Source of the DNA: Sorghum bicolor
Lineage: Eukaryota > Streptophyta > Magnoliopsida > Poales > Poaceae
NCBI RefSeq assembly: GCF_000003195.3
Contig: NC_012878.2
Coordinates: 15,803,262 to 15,867,261, forward strand
DNA: 64,000 nucleotides
Reading direction: 5' to 3'
Every line of letters starts with the position of its first letter. Position 1 is the stretch's first letter. The translations under genes and the position numbers were made by a program. A model generated the notes under the pieces. That model had not been told where the DNA came from. It did no database searches and saw only the letters and a list, made by a program, of their open reading frames with translations. Of this stretch, positions 21,125 to 32,259 are shown in pieces.

Positions 21125-22296
21125 GTGTCTAATCAAGGAAAGCTAATGGATAACCTATCTAATAAATTGGCATCTAATGATATAATGCTAGAAAATATAA
21201 ATAACAGAATGGATAATTTCTCTACTACCATCAAGAATCAAATTAGCTTTAATAAAATGATTGAATCTCAGTTAAATCAAATAGTTGTTGATGTTCCTAC
21301 TCCTAACCCTGATATACCATCACAACTGGAAGGATTAGAATCTGCAAATCTTGTAGACATGTTTGATGCAGGTAACTACTGGAGTAACCCCATCACTGAA
21401 GTTACTAATGACCTTCTGCCGGTCAAGAGAGGTGATCCAGGACGCCCCGTCATCCCGATCTCCATCGGCATGGTGGACTTCCCAGAAGCACTCTGCGACT
21501 TTGGCTCTAGTGTCAACATTATGCCCAGGGTACTCTATGAAAAATTCTTTACATATCCTTTATTAGAAACAACCATGTGTTTGCAGTTTGGAGATTAGAC
21601 GATAAGTTTTCCAAAAGGAATATTGAGGAATCTCTGTGTCCGAGTTGGTACCTTGTACGCCCCAGCAAAATTCGTGGTGATAGAGACCGGTAATGATGAG
21701 AGGGCACCCATCATCTTAGGGAGGCCATTCTTAAACACCTCGGGAGCTATCATCTACGCCAGTGCTGCCACGATCAGTTTCTACATCAAAGGGAGGAAGG
21801 AGACATTTTTCTTCAAGAACAAAACTACACAAATCCCAGAGCAATCCCGACATGAACCAAGAAAGAGGACCAACAGGAGGAATAGGAACAAGCAAGTGTG
21901 GACCGAGTCAGCTAAGATGGTGACTGCAGTTCAAGGAGGTCAAGATCATCGACTTAAGTCACCGTTTTTGACCAAGAAGGATGACCCAGGAATGCCAAGC
22001 ATCCACTGCTCCATCAACGGGTACAACTTCTACAAGACGACTTGCGACACCGGATCGGGCGTCAATATAATGGCCGCAGTCACCTATCGGCTCTTGTTCG
22101 GAACCATGCCCCTAAAACCAACATACATTCAACTCCAGATGGCAGATCAGACATTTCGAGAGGTTAAAGGTATAGTAACTGATGTCCCAGTCAAAATAGA
22201 CGATCATTTTGTCTATACAGACTTTCAGGTTATTGACATGGGAGAAGACGAGTATGATCCACCCATCATCCTTGGAAGACCGTTCCTCAGCACCGT
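21125..22296 (+). pseudogene. Tandem protease-like domains of H (PR1 and most of PR2)
   Basis: After a linker with predicted coiled coil (MDNLSNKLASNDIMLENINN) come two retropepsin-like domains in one frame, apart from one stop (TAG 21596-21598). PR1 has LCDFGSSVNIMP (Asp codon at 21497) and APIILGRPFLNTSG. PR2 has TCDTGSGVNIM (Asp codon at 22046), QLQMADQTFREVKGI and PPIILGRPFLST. Each has both an active-site triplet and the ILGRPFL hallmark, so these are two full domains rather than two halves of one. A lysine/arginine-rich linker (PRKRTNRRNRNK) lies between them. PR2 is cut at 22297 by the solo LTR A2 and ends beyond it. PR matures gag; why two are kept without pol is unknown. Confidence 0.82.
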
Positions 22297-23336
22297 TGTC
22301 GAGGATATCAGTAAGGGGTACCCTAACTGATGTACATAGCGAGAGCATCCGTACGTGAGTCGATGTCACCAACTCGACGCCCCCTAGTCGCACGCACGGT
22401 CATCGACGACCATGGCCTCGAACACGGAAGGAGCGTCGTGCGAATCGACTGGGGCTCGACTGCCGGCGACCCTCAAATACGGAAACAGGCGCGTACGAAT
22501 CGAAAGGTCTCGAACACAAGGACGCCGCCCGCCGCCTGACGCGCGCACAGGAACTAGGGCATTTAATGCGCCTGCTGCGTTCTCACCTAACCCGTCGGTC
22601 ATGGGAAGCGTGATAGGGAACAAGCACCCGTCCTGTCGTTCTTTTTGCAGCCTTCCCCACCAAACGAGCCAGAGTGTGGCAGGGCGTAGGGAGTTGGTCG
22701 GAACATCAAATCAAGACCCCCTCGAGATGCCCAAAGTCAGCGCTCTGACTAGCTAGGCGTTGCACGGTACTTGACCCTCGAGTAGGCACGTTTCCTTCCC
22801 GGGAAGGATCGGGCGATGAATGACAGCACCTCAACCACTCCGATGTAGCTGCTACCACGACGTACAAGCGTGCAACAGATAAGCCGGTCCAGGACGGCGC
22901 ACAGGAGCGGGACTCAGGGGCACGCGTAATCATCATCAAGGTACCAAGACAAGACGGCTCGAGGCCATGCCGGTACGGAGGCCTCGAGTAGGTCAGCGTG
23001 CCGCACCCCTATCGACCCCTACTCTGTCGCCTATGCATGTAACCTAGGCCTCCCCTTGGAACTACATAAGGGGACGCTCAGGACCCGATACACAACACAA
23101 GACACAGGTAGTAGAACAACCACACTCCATCTCCATCCATACCACGCCTGTATTCACCCCTGTACAAGCACCTAGGTGCAAGATAATACAAACACTCCCC
23201 CCCGCTGGACGTAGGGCCTTCTCTTGCCCGAACCAGGATAAATCTCTGTGTCTTTTCTTACATCACCATCTGGAAAGGGGAGCATGCACACAAGTTTTAC
23301 TCGTTGGTGTGACCCCCCGGGGGGAAAACACTGACA
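22297..23336 (+). mobile_element. Solo LTR A2 (1040 bp), TSD ACCGT
   Basis: Same family as the A1 LTR (2420-3467) but on the plus strand. Bounds TGTCGAGG..ACTGACA, flanked by perfect 5-bp repeats ACCGT (22292-22296 and 23337-23341). No internal sequence remains, so this is a solo LTR left by recombination between two LTRs. It interrupts PR2 of H at the codons after RPFLST. A poorly conserved TATA (ACATAAGG) lies near 23063. Confidence 0.93.
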
Positions 23337-23341
23337 ACCGT

Positions 23342-23675
23342 TAAAGCAATCATCTACATTGGAACTGGAGAAGTCCATATGCACTTCCCCTCAGAGAAGG
23401 TACGCTACTATTTTACTAACCCTAACTATATCGTTGAAGACTCTAAGAAGGTCAGAAAACGACGCAACCACAACTAGAGGAGGGAAATTATCAAGGACGG
23501 ATGGGCAGACTATGAAGGAGAAGTAGTAAGATCAGAAAACATACAACTTAAACAGAACTATCGTGAGGAGACCGTAGCACCAAGTCAGGTGTGGAGAGAG
23601 AAGATAACTATACATGAAGAAGAGGCGCCGCCGGAAGTACCGACTCCGCCACCCAACGAATCCCAGGACAACTGA
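23342..23675 (+). pseudogene. End of PR2 and tail of the H polyprotein
   Basis: Continues PR2 after the solo LTR (KAIIYIGTGEVHMHFPSEKV), then a basic stretch (KKVRKRRNHN), a TAG at about 23474 and an acidic tail (EEEAPPEVPTPPPNESQDN) ending in TGA at 23673-23675. No RT follows; the coding part of H stops here. Confidence 0.7.
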
Positions 23676-25830
23676 GAAAATAGAGAGTCCCGTTCGGAGG
23701 ACTTAAAAACACTGAACGCCTTGCCAAGAGGTAAACTTGGTAGTTATCCTTTCCCTTTCAATTATTTAAACTAGTTCACTCAGTTAATCATGTTCGTACT
23801 ATCCTAAAAAGAAAATAAAAATGTTAAAAAACAGTAAGCCCCATGTGAGTATATGAGTGACATAAACCCCATAAGTACATTCACTGTGGTGGCATAAAAA
23901 TAAAATAAATATTTTTTCTGCTTTATGTATTGAAAATATAAAAATAGAGAGTAATATTTATTGAGGAAGCTCAACATGATAAAGGTTAGATATTTATGCT
24001 AATACTTAATCAGTTCCACAAAGCTTTATTGTCTATTTGAGCTCCATAGAATCTAAGAATCGAGAAGACTAGCAGATGGAGGACATTCTAATCGCTGTCA
24101 AGATACTACCAACTTTCAAATACACCTCTGCCACCTGCTAGCTACATCAGGATAAATTACGTCAAAATTCAGCTTGGGGGAGAGCACCCCCATTTATCTC
24201 GCTAAGTATTTCTATCTATCTTTATACTTATACTATATTAAAATATAAATATACATAACTATGAAAAACCAAATAAAGATTTTATGCTTATATATATATC
24301 TTTTGTTTAGTGTGTTTAATAAATAAATAAAGTGGCTACGCTAAACTGAATCTTAATATTAAAACTCTAGCATGCATATGATGAATAGTTGCTCTGCCTA
24401 ATTTTCAAATTTGAGTTTTCTCTCTAGTTTAGACATAACTGTTATAATTTAAAGCTTGCTCTAAACCTAAACTTGTGGGAAGAAAACTTGATCTGGAGTC
24501 TAAGTTGTTAACGGATATGATATGGGAAGGTTGAGCTGCTGTTTATCTGTTCCTAGAGATGCTAGAATCCTGGAGAAGTTTATCTTTTAAAATCTTTAAA
24601 ATATTGCATGTTGAGTTCCTGTATGATGAGAGTTTAAATTCCTACCACAGCCATATATACATGCTTGCTAGACTTTAAGCCACACATTTACTTTTTACTG
24701 CTTATGAGCATTGTGTGTGGTCAAGCTGCGTAGACCCTTAGGAGCTTGTCATGTGGTTAAAATCAAGATTTACTTGCACGTTCACTCACACATGCTGCTT
24801 CTATTCCGGAAGTACCATCCACATGTATCCACTCATTTCCATCTCCAGAACCACCCAAAAATATTCTACTCCTAATCCAGGAGAGAATAACCAAAAATAT
24901 TTTTGTTTTTCCCTTGTGAAATAAATGTTCAAGTTATCTTGTTACTACCACTTGCTATATTATTTCATGAGATGAGTGCTCTAAAAAAAGAGATACGAGG
25001 AAATAAAAAGGGGCAAGTGCCCGGAACCTCGAAAGAAAAGAAAAGAAAAAGTGAGACGAGAGGTAAAAACGGACAAGTGTCCGACAGTAGAATTAGGGGT
25101 ACAAAATACCCACCTGAGAGGAAAGAAAAAGAAAATATAGAGCATCTCATTCTCCTCACAAAGTTTCAAAAAGCAAGAAAGGTATGTATCCCCTCAAAAG
25201 AGCAAAAGTAGAATTAGACTTTCACCATCATTACCATACACCATTCATTCGCCACACATGCACATCTTGTTTTGACTTATTGATTTGTTTCATTGGATCC
25301 ATGGTTTGACTATACAATAAATGTCTTATAAGTATGTATATTTTATCTCTCACCTATGAGCTCCAGATATTAAAGCCTTATTAGAGTAGGGTGAGAGAGA
25401 AGGCAATGTCATTATGCCTTATACCACAAATACTACATATATTGAGAGAAGGCATATACTATCACTGCCTTGGTAAGGATCCAAAAATACTACAAAAGAG
25501 AGATCTGAGAGAATCATACAAGGAATCTCTGAGTTTTATTTGAAAATCTACAAAAACTCTAGAGCTATAGCTGATCAAGAATAAGAGACATGGCACTTGA
25601 TCAGACCGTTCTATCTTTTAACTACTCAAGACAGAAGTGATGGTTACAAGTCCCATATTGAAAGGTAAAGTAAGTAAGTTTTAAGACTTGATAGTTTACT
25701 CTAACTCAGAGATGAGATCTCATTTAAAAGCATGTGTACCGTCAATTTTCAAAGGCATTACAACAACTTCTGATCCATCGCTGAGATTATCCTTGCTCAG
25801 GGACGAGCAAGAGGTAAGCTTGGGGAAGTT
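23676..25830 (+). other. 3' non-coding region of H
   Basis: 2.15 kb, AT-rich, no credible ORF. It holds an internal polypurine tract (AGCTTGGGGGAGAGC, 24171-24185), a region near 25000-25110 shared with B, C and D, and at its end GGGACGAGCAAGAGG and the true PPT GTAAGCTTGGGGAAGT (25815-25830) before the 3' LTR. Confidence 0.75.
25011..25083 (+). repeat. Paired dyads in the 3' region of H
   Basis: GGGCA-AG-TGCCC at 25011-25022 and CGGACA-AG-TGTCCG at 25070-25083. The arms differ from those of C and D but are again perfectly complementary. Confidence 0.7.
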
Positions 25831-27484
25831 TGTTGACGGTCCTTAAGTATCAAATTTAATTATCAAATAAACAAAGAAAAGGGTCCAAATGAAATCAACA
25901 TCTAGACTTAGGGTTTTATCTGACAGAATTCCACGAGTTTTGGTGTTTGTCTTTTTCTGCAGGGGGTTATCAGGAAATACGGAAGAAAGGCCCACACGTC
26001 GGGATTACATAGAGATATTAACGTGCCGCGCAATTCTCTTACATCTAGAAGACTCCAGAAACCACGAGAACGAAGCAGAGGCCGAACGGGGCCTGGCCCT
26101 AGGCGCTCGCCCAGGAGACGAGGGCACCCGCCCCCTGCTGAGTCCAATCAGGACTCTCTTTCGGGATCAATCTCCACCGACCGAAAGGATCAAGGATAAC
26201 CGTTCAATCAATGTCTGTTTGATCCGACGGCCTATATTCACTTGGAGGGACTATAAAACCAGACCCCCTGGCCCCTGGAGGAGAGAGCGTCTCAACCCTA
26301 ATTCATTATTCTCAAGGGAGAAGAAGCCTCTGATCAAGCCTAGAGCCACCACATCAATTAGACATCTAGATTAGCATAGCTACATAGGATTAGAACTAGA
26401 AGGAGTCAATCTTCGATTGGTTTCCGGATCTGTCAAGAGGATTCTTTGTAATTCTCTAATGGTTCTTCTAATTGTTCATCTTTGTTCTTCAATATTATGA
26501 ATATGACTTTGTTCTACTTCAATATATAGCTTATGACTTTGCTCTACTTGTTTATATTCAATATTATATTGTTCTTAGTTTATCATAGTTATATACTTGG
26601 CTTAGTTAGATTGGAATTATATACATGTCTAGGATCGTATAGCGTTTATCCATTGGATCCATGGGTAAATGATAGATATTGTGTAGGCGTGGTGTTTATA
26701 CCGTATTTATCTGCGATTGTACCCAATATGCCAGATCGTGGGGTAGTTCGTGATAGTGACAGCTTCATTGATTCTTATATAGTCCCTCTCTCGTGTATTG
26801 GGCTGGCAGAGCAACATTATTACAGGGGAGTGATTACGATGTTTCTCATTTTCCTTGCTAATATCACTATGCATGGGTGTAGTCTTGTCTCACAATGATT
26901 GCTAAGTATGCTTGCACTAACTATGATAATGCTAGACTGTATAGTTGAGAATAACTTAGGAAATATTCTTGTAGTTTGTTCTAATTCCATGCTAATGACT
27001 TGCTAGAATATCTAATTGAGGTGCTTATCATATTTATATGTGGCTAAGTTATGCTGATCAGATTAATTATCTTTGTCACTATTCATTACTTTATATATCC
27101 TTTATGTGACACTTATCCCTGTATGAAAGAGTTAGATAAATGTTCTCAATTATACATGCAATGATAGATACTCAATCTTATATTCCATTCTATAATCAAC
27201 ATTGATGATTACTAATCCCCTCCCAGTGGTAAAAATATAAATAACGATACCTGGAATACTTCTCGGTTAAAATGCTACATCGGTATTAATCTGTGCGCTT
27301 GCAGATCCCATTCATTATTTATTTAGATGAGCAATTGCATATTTCAATACCGCGTCTCTCATGTCATGCTGGGGATGACAACTTGGCTTAAGTGGTATGA
27401 GGGATAGGTTTGGCATTTGTGGCACCGTTATCAGAATTAGAAAACTAAGCCTACTTTTGGTAATGATGTTAAGAATACCCAACA
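25831..27484 (+). repeat. 3' LTR of H (1654 bp)
   Basis: TGTTGACGGTCC..AATACCCAACA, preceded by the PPT and followed by ACAAC of the target duplication. TATAAAA at 26252-26258. Confidence 0.92.
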
Positions 27485-27489
27485 ACAAC

Positions 27490-27676
27490 GCGGAGAAATT
27501 GATCAGAGAAGACGTTAGAGGGAGCCAACAGAATGACCACCTTCCCCGACGAGACGATAATCGTGACAACCGTGGACGGTTTGACAATCGTAATCCTCAC
27601 CATAATGATAATCGGGACCTTAGAGAAGGATGGGACAGGCGCCGCGACCACCATGATGATTCAGGGGTAAAAGACC
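27490..27676 (+). pseudogene. gag: Gag relic G, right part
   Basis: Directly continues the frame broken at 18210: AEKLIREDVRGSQQNDHLPR, then the Arg/Asp/Asn-rich tail common in grass gypsy gag proteins (RRDDNRDNRGRFDNRN, GWDRRRDHHDD). The match fades after about 27670, before any zinc knuckle. Confidence 0.75.
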
Positions 27677-27909
27677 TCGCGGCAAGTGTAACATGAGTTC
27701 CCTTGTTACCTAATAACTATTTAGTCACCTCTTCATGTGCATGTGTATAATATGATAAACCCATAAGGACTATATCTAGAACCTTTGTTATCCTGAATCC
27801 CTTGTTACCTTGGGTTATGCATATGGGTAGTTTTGCTTAGTGTGCAATCACCAAACAATACAATGTTAATCTTGTCTAATGGATTATGTAATCAATGATA
27901 AAATGATGC
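27677..27909. other. Unassigned AT-rich segment
   Basis: About 230 bp between relic G and the 5' LTR of I. I see no gene or recognisable element end. Confidence 0.5.
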
Positions 27910-28642
27910 TGTTGACACCGTTTTTGGACACGTATCTTTGGATGCGTATCTGGAGTTAATGAGGTATAGATCGGCAGGCAGAAAAGTGGTGACTAGTCTA
28001 CAGAAGAGTTGCCGATGAGGGTTGGTGCCGATGAGAAAACGACAGGATATGGCCAAATCCAGGAGTGGTGATGGATTCGTGGCGATGACTGGTGCTGATG
28101 GTTGCCGATAGCTATGAGAGGTGGTTTGCTGATGGTCATGGAGAAAGGCGCAGGAGTTGTCAGTCGACTCACGGTGGTGTACCAATCGGTTGTGGAAGAT
28201 GATTTAATGTTTTCCATAGTTATTAGAGTTTGCTTTGTATACGGAGTCCGTTTAATTTGGAATTCGAGTCCTAGTCGTGTCTGATTGTAACCCTTTTTGG
28301 GCAGGATATAAATATAAGACCCCGTAGCGATGTAATAGACAATACAATCAATCAAACACAAGTTTTTACATCTATTCTAGCATCTACTTTTTCGACGACT
28401 TCGTCAACTTGCATATTTTCCCTTTAGTACGAGTTCTTTGGAATTCTTCGAGTCAACCTCGGCGAGTTCTCGAGTTCCACGTGAATACCTCTTGGCCGTG
28501 ACATCCAGGCGCATCGTTGTTGTCGGGACCAAAGTATTCGAGTTATCACCTTTGTCGATTGTAAGGTCAAATCAGCTGGCATGCCTTAACGTTGAATCGG
28601 GTATTAGCCCTTTGTGTTTGCAGATCTACTTTTGCACCAACA
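27910..28642 (+). repeat. 5' LTR of I (733 bp)
   Basis: TGTTGACACC..GCACCAACA; TATAAATA at 28307-28314. Repeated GCCGATG words occur in U3. Confidence 0.88.
28307..28314 (+). promoter_or_regulatory. TATA box in 5' LTR of I
   Basis: TATAAATA in GGATATAAATATAAGACC; the same box is at 37214-37221 in the 3' LTR and 54009-54016 in E. Confidence 0.6.
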
Positions 28643-28649
28643 CATCTTT

Positions 28650-28667
28650 TGGCACACCTAGTGGGAC
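28650..28667 (+). other. Primer binding site of I
   Basis: TGGCACACCTAGTGGGAC, seven bases after the LTR; E has TGGCACGCCCGGTGGGAC at the same place, so I carries C-to-T type changes. tRNA not assigned. Confidence 0.7.
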
Positions 28668-28690
28668 AGAGATTCAACATCAAGATCAAC

Positions 28691-31600
28691 ATGTCGAACA
28701 CCGATTTCGACTTGGAGAACGTCATCCCCGTGACGGAAGCCAATCTCAGAGATGAACAGAAGCAAGCTATGGCAAAAGCTATGGAGGACTACAAGCAGTT
28801 GTGCTTGAAATCCTTCAGTATCAATAGGAGTGGCGAGGTGATCCAAAAGGAAGCATTGTCGATGCCTCGGAAAATCACTTTTGAAGCCAATCCTGGTAAA
28901 CTACAAGAAATGGTTGACAGTGCTATTAATCGTGCTCTAATCAATCAATCTAGTGTGTTGTCCAATATAGTTTTCAATGCTGTGGCTAGAACTTTCAAAG
29001 AAGGACAAGTACCGCCATCTTATGTGGGCCCAGCCTATCATCAGCCAGGGGCATCATCGGTTATGGCTCCATCGGCTACTACGGCCATTGCGGGTATAGA
29101 AGTTACTTCTCCTCCAAGCACATTAGGGATAACTAATGCGCAATCTACACCGATGACGACCAATCCATCAACATCAGAGGGACAAGTCAAACTTGCTACA
29201 GATTTATTGGTGTTAGCGATGTCAGGGTCTATTCCTCCCAATTGGTGAGGATATGGTATGCCCCCAGAGTTTATGGCAAATAGCTCTGGGACGTCTCAAG
29301 CGGCTAACATGACAGGCAAGGCTCCTATGACATCGGCACCCCCAGGCTCGCCGAAGCCTCAGAATCCCCAGGATTCTACAGCTACTACTGCAAGACCTTT
29401 TACTGGGAATTCTCAAATGCCAATGTTCCAGATGCCTAACGCATCGGCAGATTCAATGCCGACGTAGCAAAGGTTTACAACACAGCCAGGGTATGTCAAT
29501 TCAATGATGATGCCCAATTATCAGCCATCGGCAGGGTCTACACCGATGAATGTTAATAATGGATGGACAGGGCAGTTTGTCTTTCCACAAATACCTCAGC
29601 AGAATCATCAGGCTATGGGATTTCAACAGGGACTAGTGCAACCTGGATTTCAGAATCAAGGGTTAATCAATCAGCCGATGAATCTGGGTCAGCAAGTTAG
29701 TGGTGAGCATGCAATGGCAAATCCAATGTTCCTTGGAGATCGTGCACCACGGAGACACGTGGAAGCTTATCAGCAGGTGCCAGATCCACAACCAGCTCAT
29801 CGGCAAGATGCCGATGCTTATTGGGCCGATAAGATAGCTGAGGTGATGAGAGATCAATTTGGGATAAAACCCAAAGTCAATACTTACTCTTATCAGACAC
29901 CGTATCCTCCTGCGTACGACTTAATTCCGCTTCCAAATCGGTACAAGGTGCTAGATTTCACTAAGTTATCTGGGCAGGATGATACGTCAACCATGGAGCA
30001 TGTCAATACATTTATCATCCAGTGTGGGGAAGATGCTAATAGGGATGAGTTAAGGGTTCGTTTATTCTCATCATCTTTATCTGGATCGGCCTTTACTTGG
30101 TTTATCTCATTACCTCCAAACTCAGTGATTACTTGGGCCGATCTAGAGAAGCAGTTCCATCAATATTTCTTTTCTGGAGTACATGAGAAGAAGATTACCG
30201 ATTTAGTCAGGCTAAGGCAGCACAACGATGAATCGGTTGAAAGCTTTGTGCAAAGGTTGCGAGATGTTAAGAATAAATGTTATAGTCTGGTTCTGGATGA
30301 TCGGCAGCTTGCCGATTTGGCTTTTCTAGGATTGTTGTCACACATTAAAGACAAGTATGCTTCTCAAGAATTTGAAAGTCTGAGCCATTTAGTGTAGAGG
30401 ATTTTAGACCAAGATATCAGAGCTTTTGAACCTAAGAGAGCATGGAACAAAAAGGTGTCATTTGTTGATGAGGCAACAAGCTCAGACTCTGATGAACAAC
30501 CAGTCATCGGCTTGGCAGAGTGGGTGAAGAATAAGAAGCCGATGTCTTTCCCTTTTGGGCATAAAGAACCAGAAAAGTTTGCATTTGATATCACCAAGGC
30601 CGATAGGATATTTGACATTCTACTTCAGGAGGGGCAGATTAAGTTGTCACCCAACCATGTGATTCCATCGGCAGAAGAATTAAAAAATATTAAGTATTGC
30701 AAGTGGCATAATGCAACATCTCACAATACAAATGAGTGCAAGGTTTTCAGGCAATAGCTGCAATCGGCTATAGAGTCTCGAAGAATAAAGTTTGATAGCT
30801 CCAAAGTTCAAAAGCCGATGAAGATTGACCAACATCCTTTCCCCACAAATATGTTGGATGCTAAGGGAAAGACTAAAGTCTTGACATCAGAAGCAGCTGA
30901 AAGAAGCGCATCGGTGGATCCTCAACACCAGATTACTGCCGATGATGCCAAAGGCAAGGGTTTGATCCAGGAAGGAACCAGCTCAGGAAGGCCTCCCCGA
31001 TCTGGCATTGTGATAACTAATAGAGGGCATCAAGAGACCTGGCAGTAGCATGAAGATCGGTATCGGCGCCAACAGGAAGATCATCGTCGGAAAGAAGAAA
31101 GACGCCGACAAGAGTGGAATCGGCATAAAGATCACTGAACTACCCGTTCTTCATCCACTGTTGGGAGCAAAACATCAAGTTACCAACTGTTAGAGACTGC
31201 CCTGAGTGCAATGGCTATAATCGGTATGATAGACCAAATCAGCAGTATGAGAACGATGATCGGCGTTTTGATGAGCCGATTAGAGGAAGAGCCTCAGTTC
31301 ATGATCGGCTGGGGGCAGACTCAGTGTGCATGACAGACTTAGTGAGCGTGTCGGGTATTTTCCCAGAAACTAGGAGGAGCTTGAGGAGATGGCAGATGCG
31401 CGAGTTCCCGATGAGTTCATATTCTGCAGAGATGCTAATACTTATCAAGTGGAATCAAGGGAAAATCATCGCCGGTCGGTTAGACAACCACAACTTCATC
31501 CATGGTGTCCAGAGGGATTAACTAGAACACAGAAAAGAAGGCTGCAGCAGGAGCGACGAGAAGAGCTGAGTAGAGGAGAGAATTCTGCTAAGACTAGAGA

Positions 31601-32250
31601 TCAACAGGAATCGAATCCTAAAGGAAAAGGGCTATCGACAGATGTCAATATGGTGTTCATGTTACCGATGGAATTCCTCGCGCCTTTCCGTGATGATGAG
31701 GAGGCAGATTTTCCCGATCAGATAGCACAGTTGGCTCTGGATCCGATGACGGCTATCATTGAAAAGCCCGCTGATAATGAGAGACAACATCTTAAAGCTT
31801 TGTTTGTCAAAGGCAGGGTTGATGGGCAGCCGATGACCAAGATACTTGTTGATGGTGGGGCTACTATCAATATTATGCCATATGCAGTCTATCGGAAGCT
31901 TGGCATAGGAGATCAAGATTTGACCAAGACCGATATGATGTGAAAGGATTTTGAATGAAATGTGTCTCCAGTCAAGGGAGCCATATGTATTGAGTTGACC
32001 ATCGGCAGCAAAACCTTGCCGACAACTTTCTTCGTCATCAGTGGAAAGGGTGCTTATAATCTACTATTGGGGAGAGATTGGATTCATGCCAATTGTTGCA
32101 TCCCATCTATGATGCACCAATGTTTGGTTCAGTGGGTAGGTGAAAATATTGAAATTGTCCTAGGAGATTCTTCATATGTCATCGCATCGGCAGAGGCAGA
32201 TACTTATGAAAGGACCAGATGCATTTTAGGGGAGATTTGGGAAAAGGATT
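28691..32250 (+). pseudogene. gag: Gag-protease of I, many stops
   Basis: Start ATG 28691 (MSNTDFDLENVIPV), equivalent to 54389 in E. A proline/glutamine-rich spacer leads to the gag core at about 29860-30400 (GQDDTSTMEHVNTFIIQCGE, SGSAFTWFISLPPNSV, LEKQFHQYFFSGVHEKK). A zinc-finger-like CKWHNATSHNTNECKVF follows near 30700. The protease at about 31800-32200 has LVDGGATINIMP, with DGG where D-T/S-G is usual, and NLLLGRDWIHAN. At least six in-frame stops occur (for example near 29246, 29465, 30395, 30755, 31046 and 31943). One segment, VQRLRDVKNKCYSL, is intact here but deleted in E. Confidence 0.85.
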
Positions 32251-32259
32251 TTCTCAAAG

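Larger units (their letters stand above)
18211..27484 (+). mobile_element. Complete non-autonomous Athila-like element H (gag + two protease domains, no RT/integrase)
   Basis: 9274 bp including a 1040-bp solo LTR insertion. Order: 5' LTR 18211-19863, tRNA-Asp primer site, gag, two protease-like domains, a short tail ORF end at 23675, 2.1 kb of non-coding 3' region, PPT, and 3' LTR 25831-27484. No RT, RNase H or integrase motif occurs anywhere in the internal region. Flanks ACGAC (18206-18210) and ACAAC (27485-27489) are a target duplication with one transition. The target was the gag relic G. The layout fits terminal-repeat elements that keep only gag and depend on partners for pol. Confidence 0.88.

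Noticed and set aside
24903..25211. Lysine-rich frame of 102 codons in the H 3' region
   Set aside because: Arises from A-rich DNA around the dyads; not conserved in B, C or D.
28102..28284. Short frames inside the 5' LTR of I
   Set aside because: Not conserved in the other LTR or in E; chance frames.
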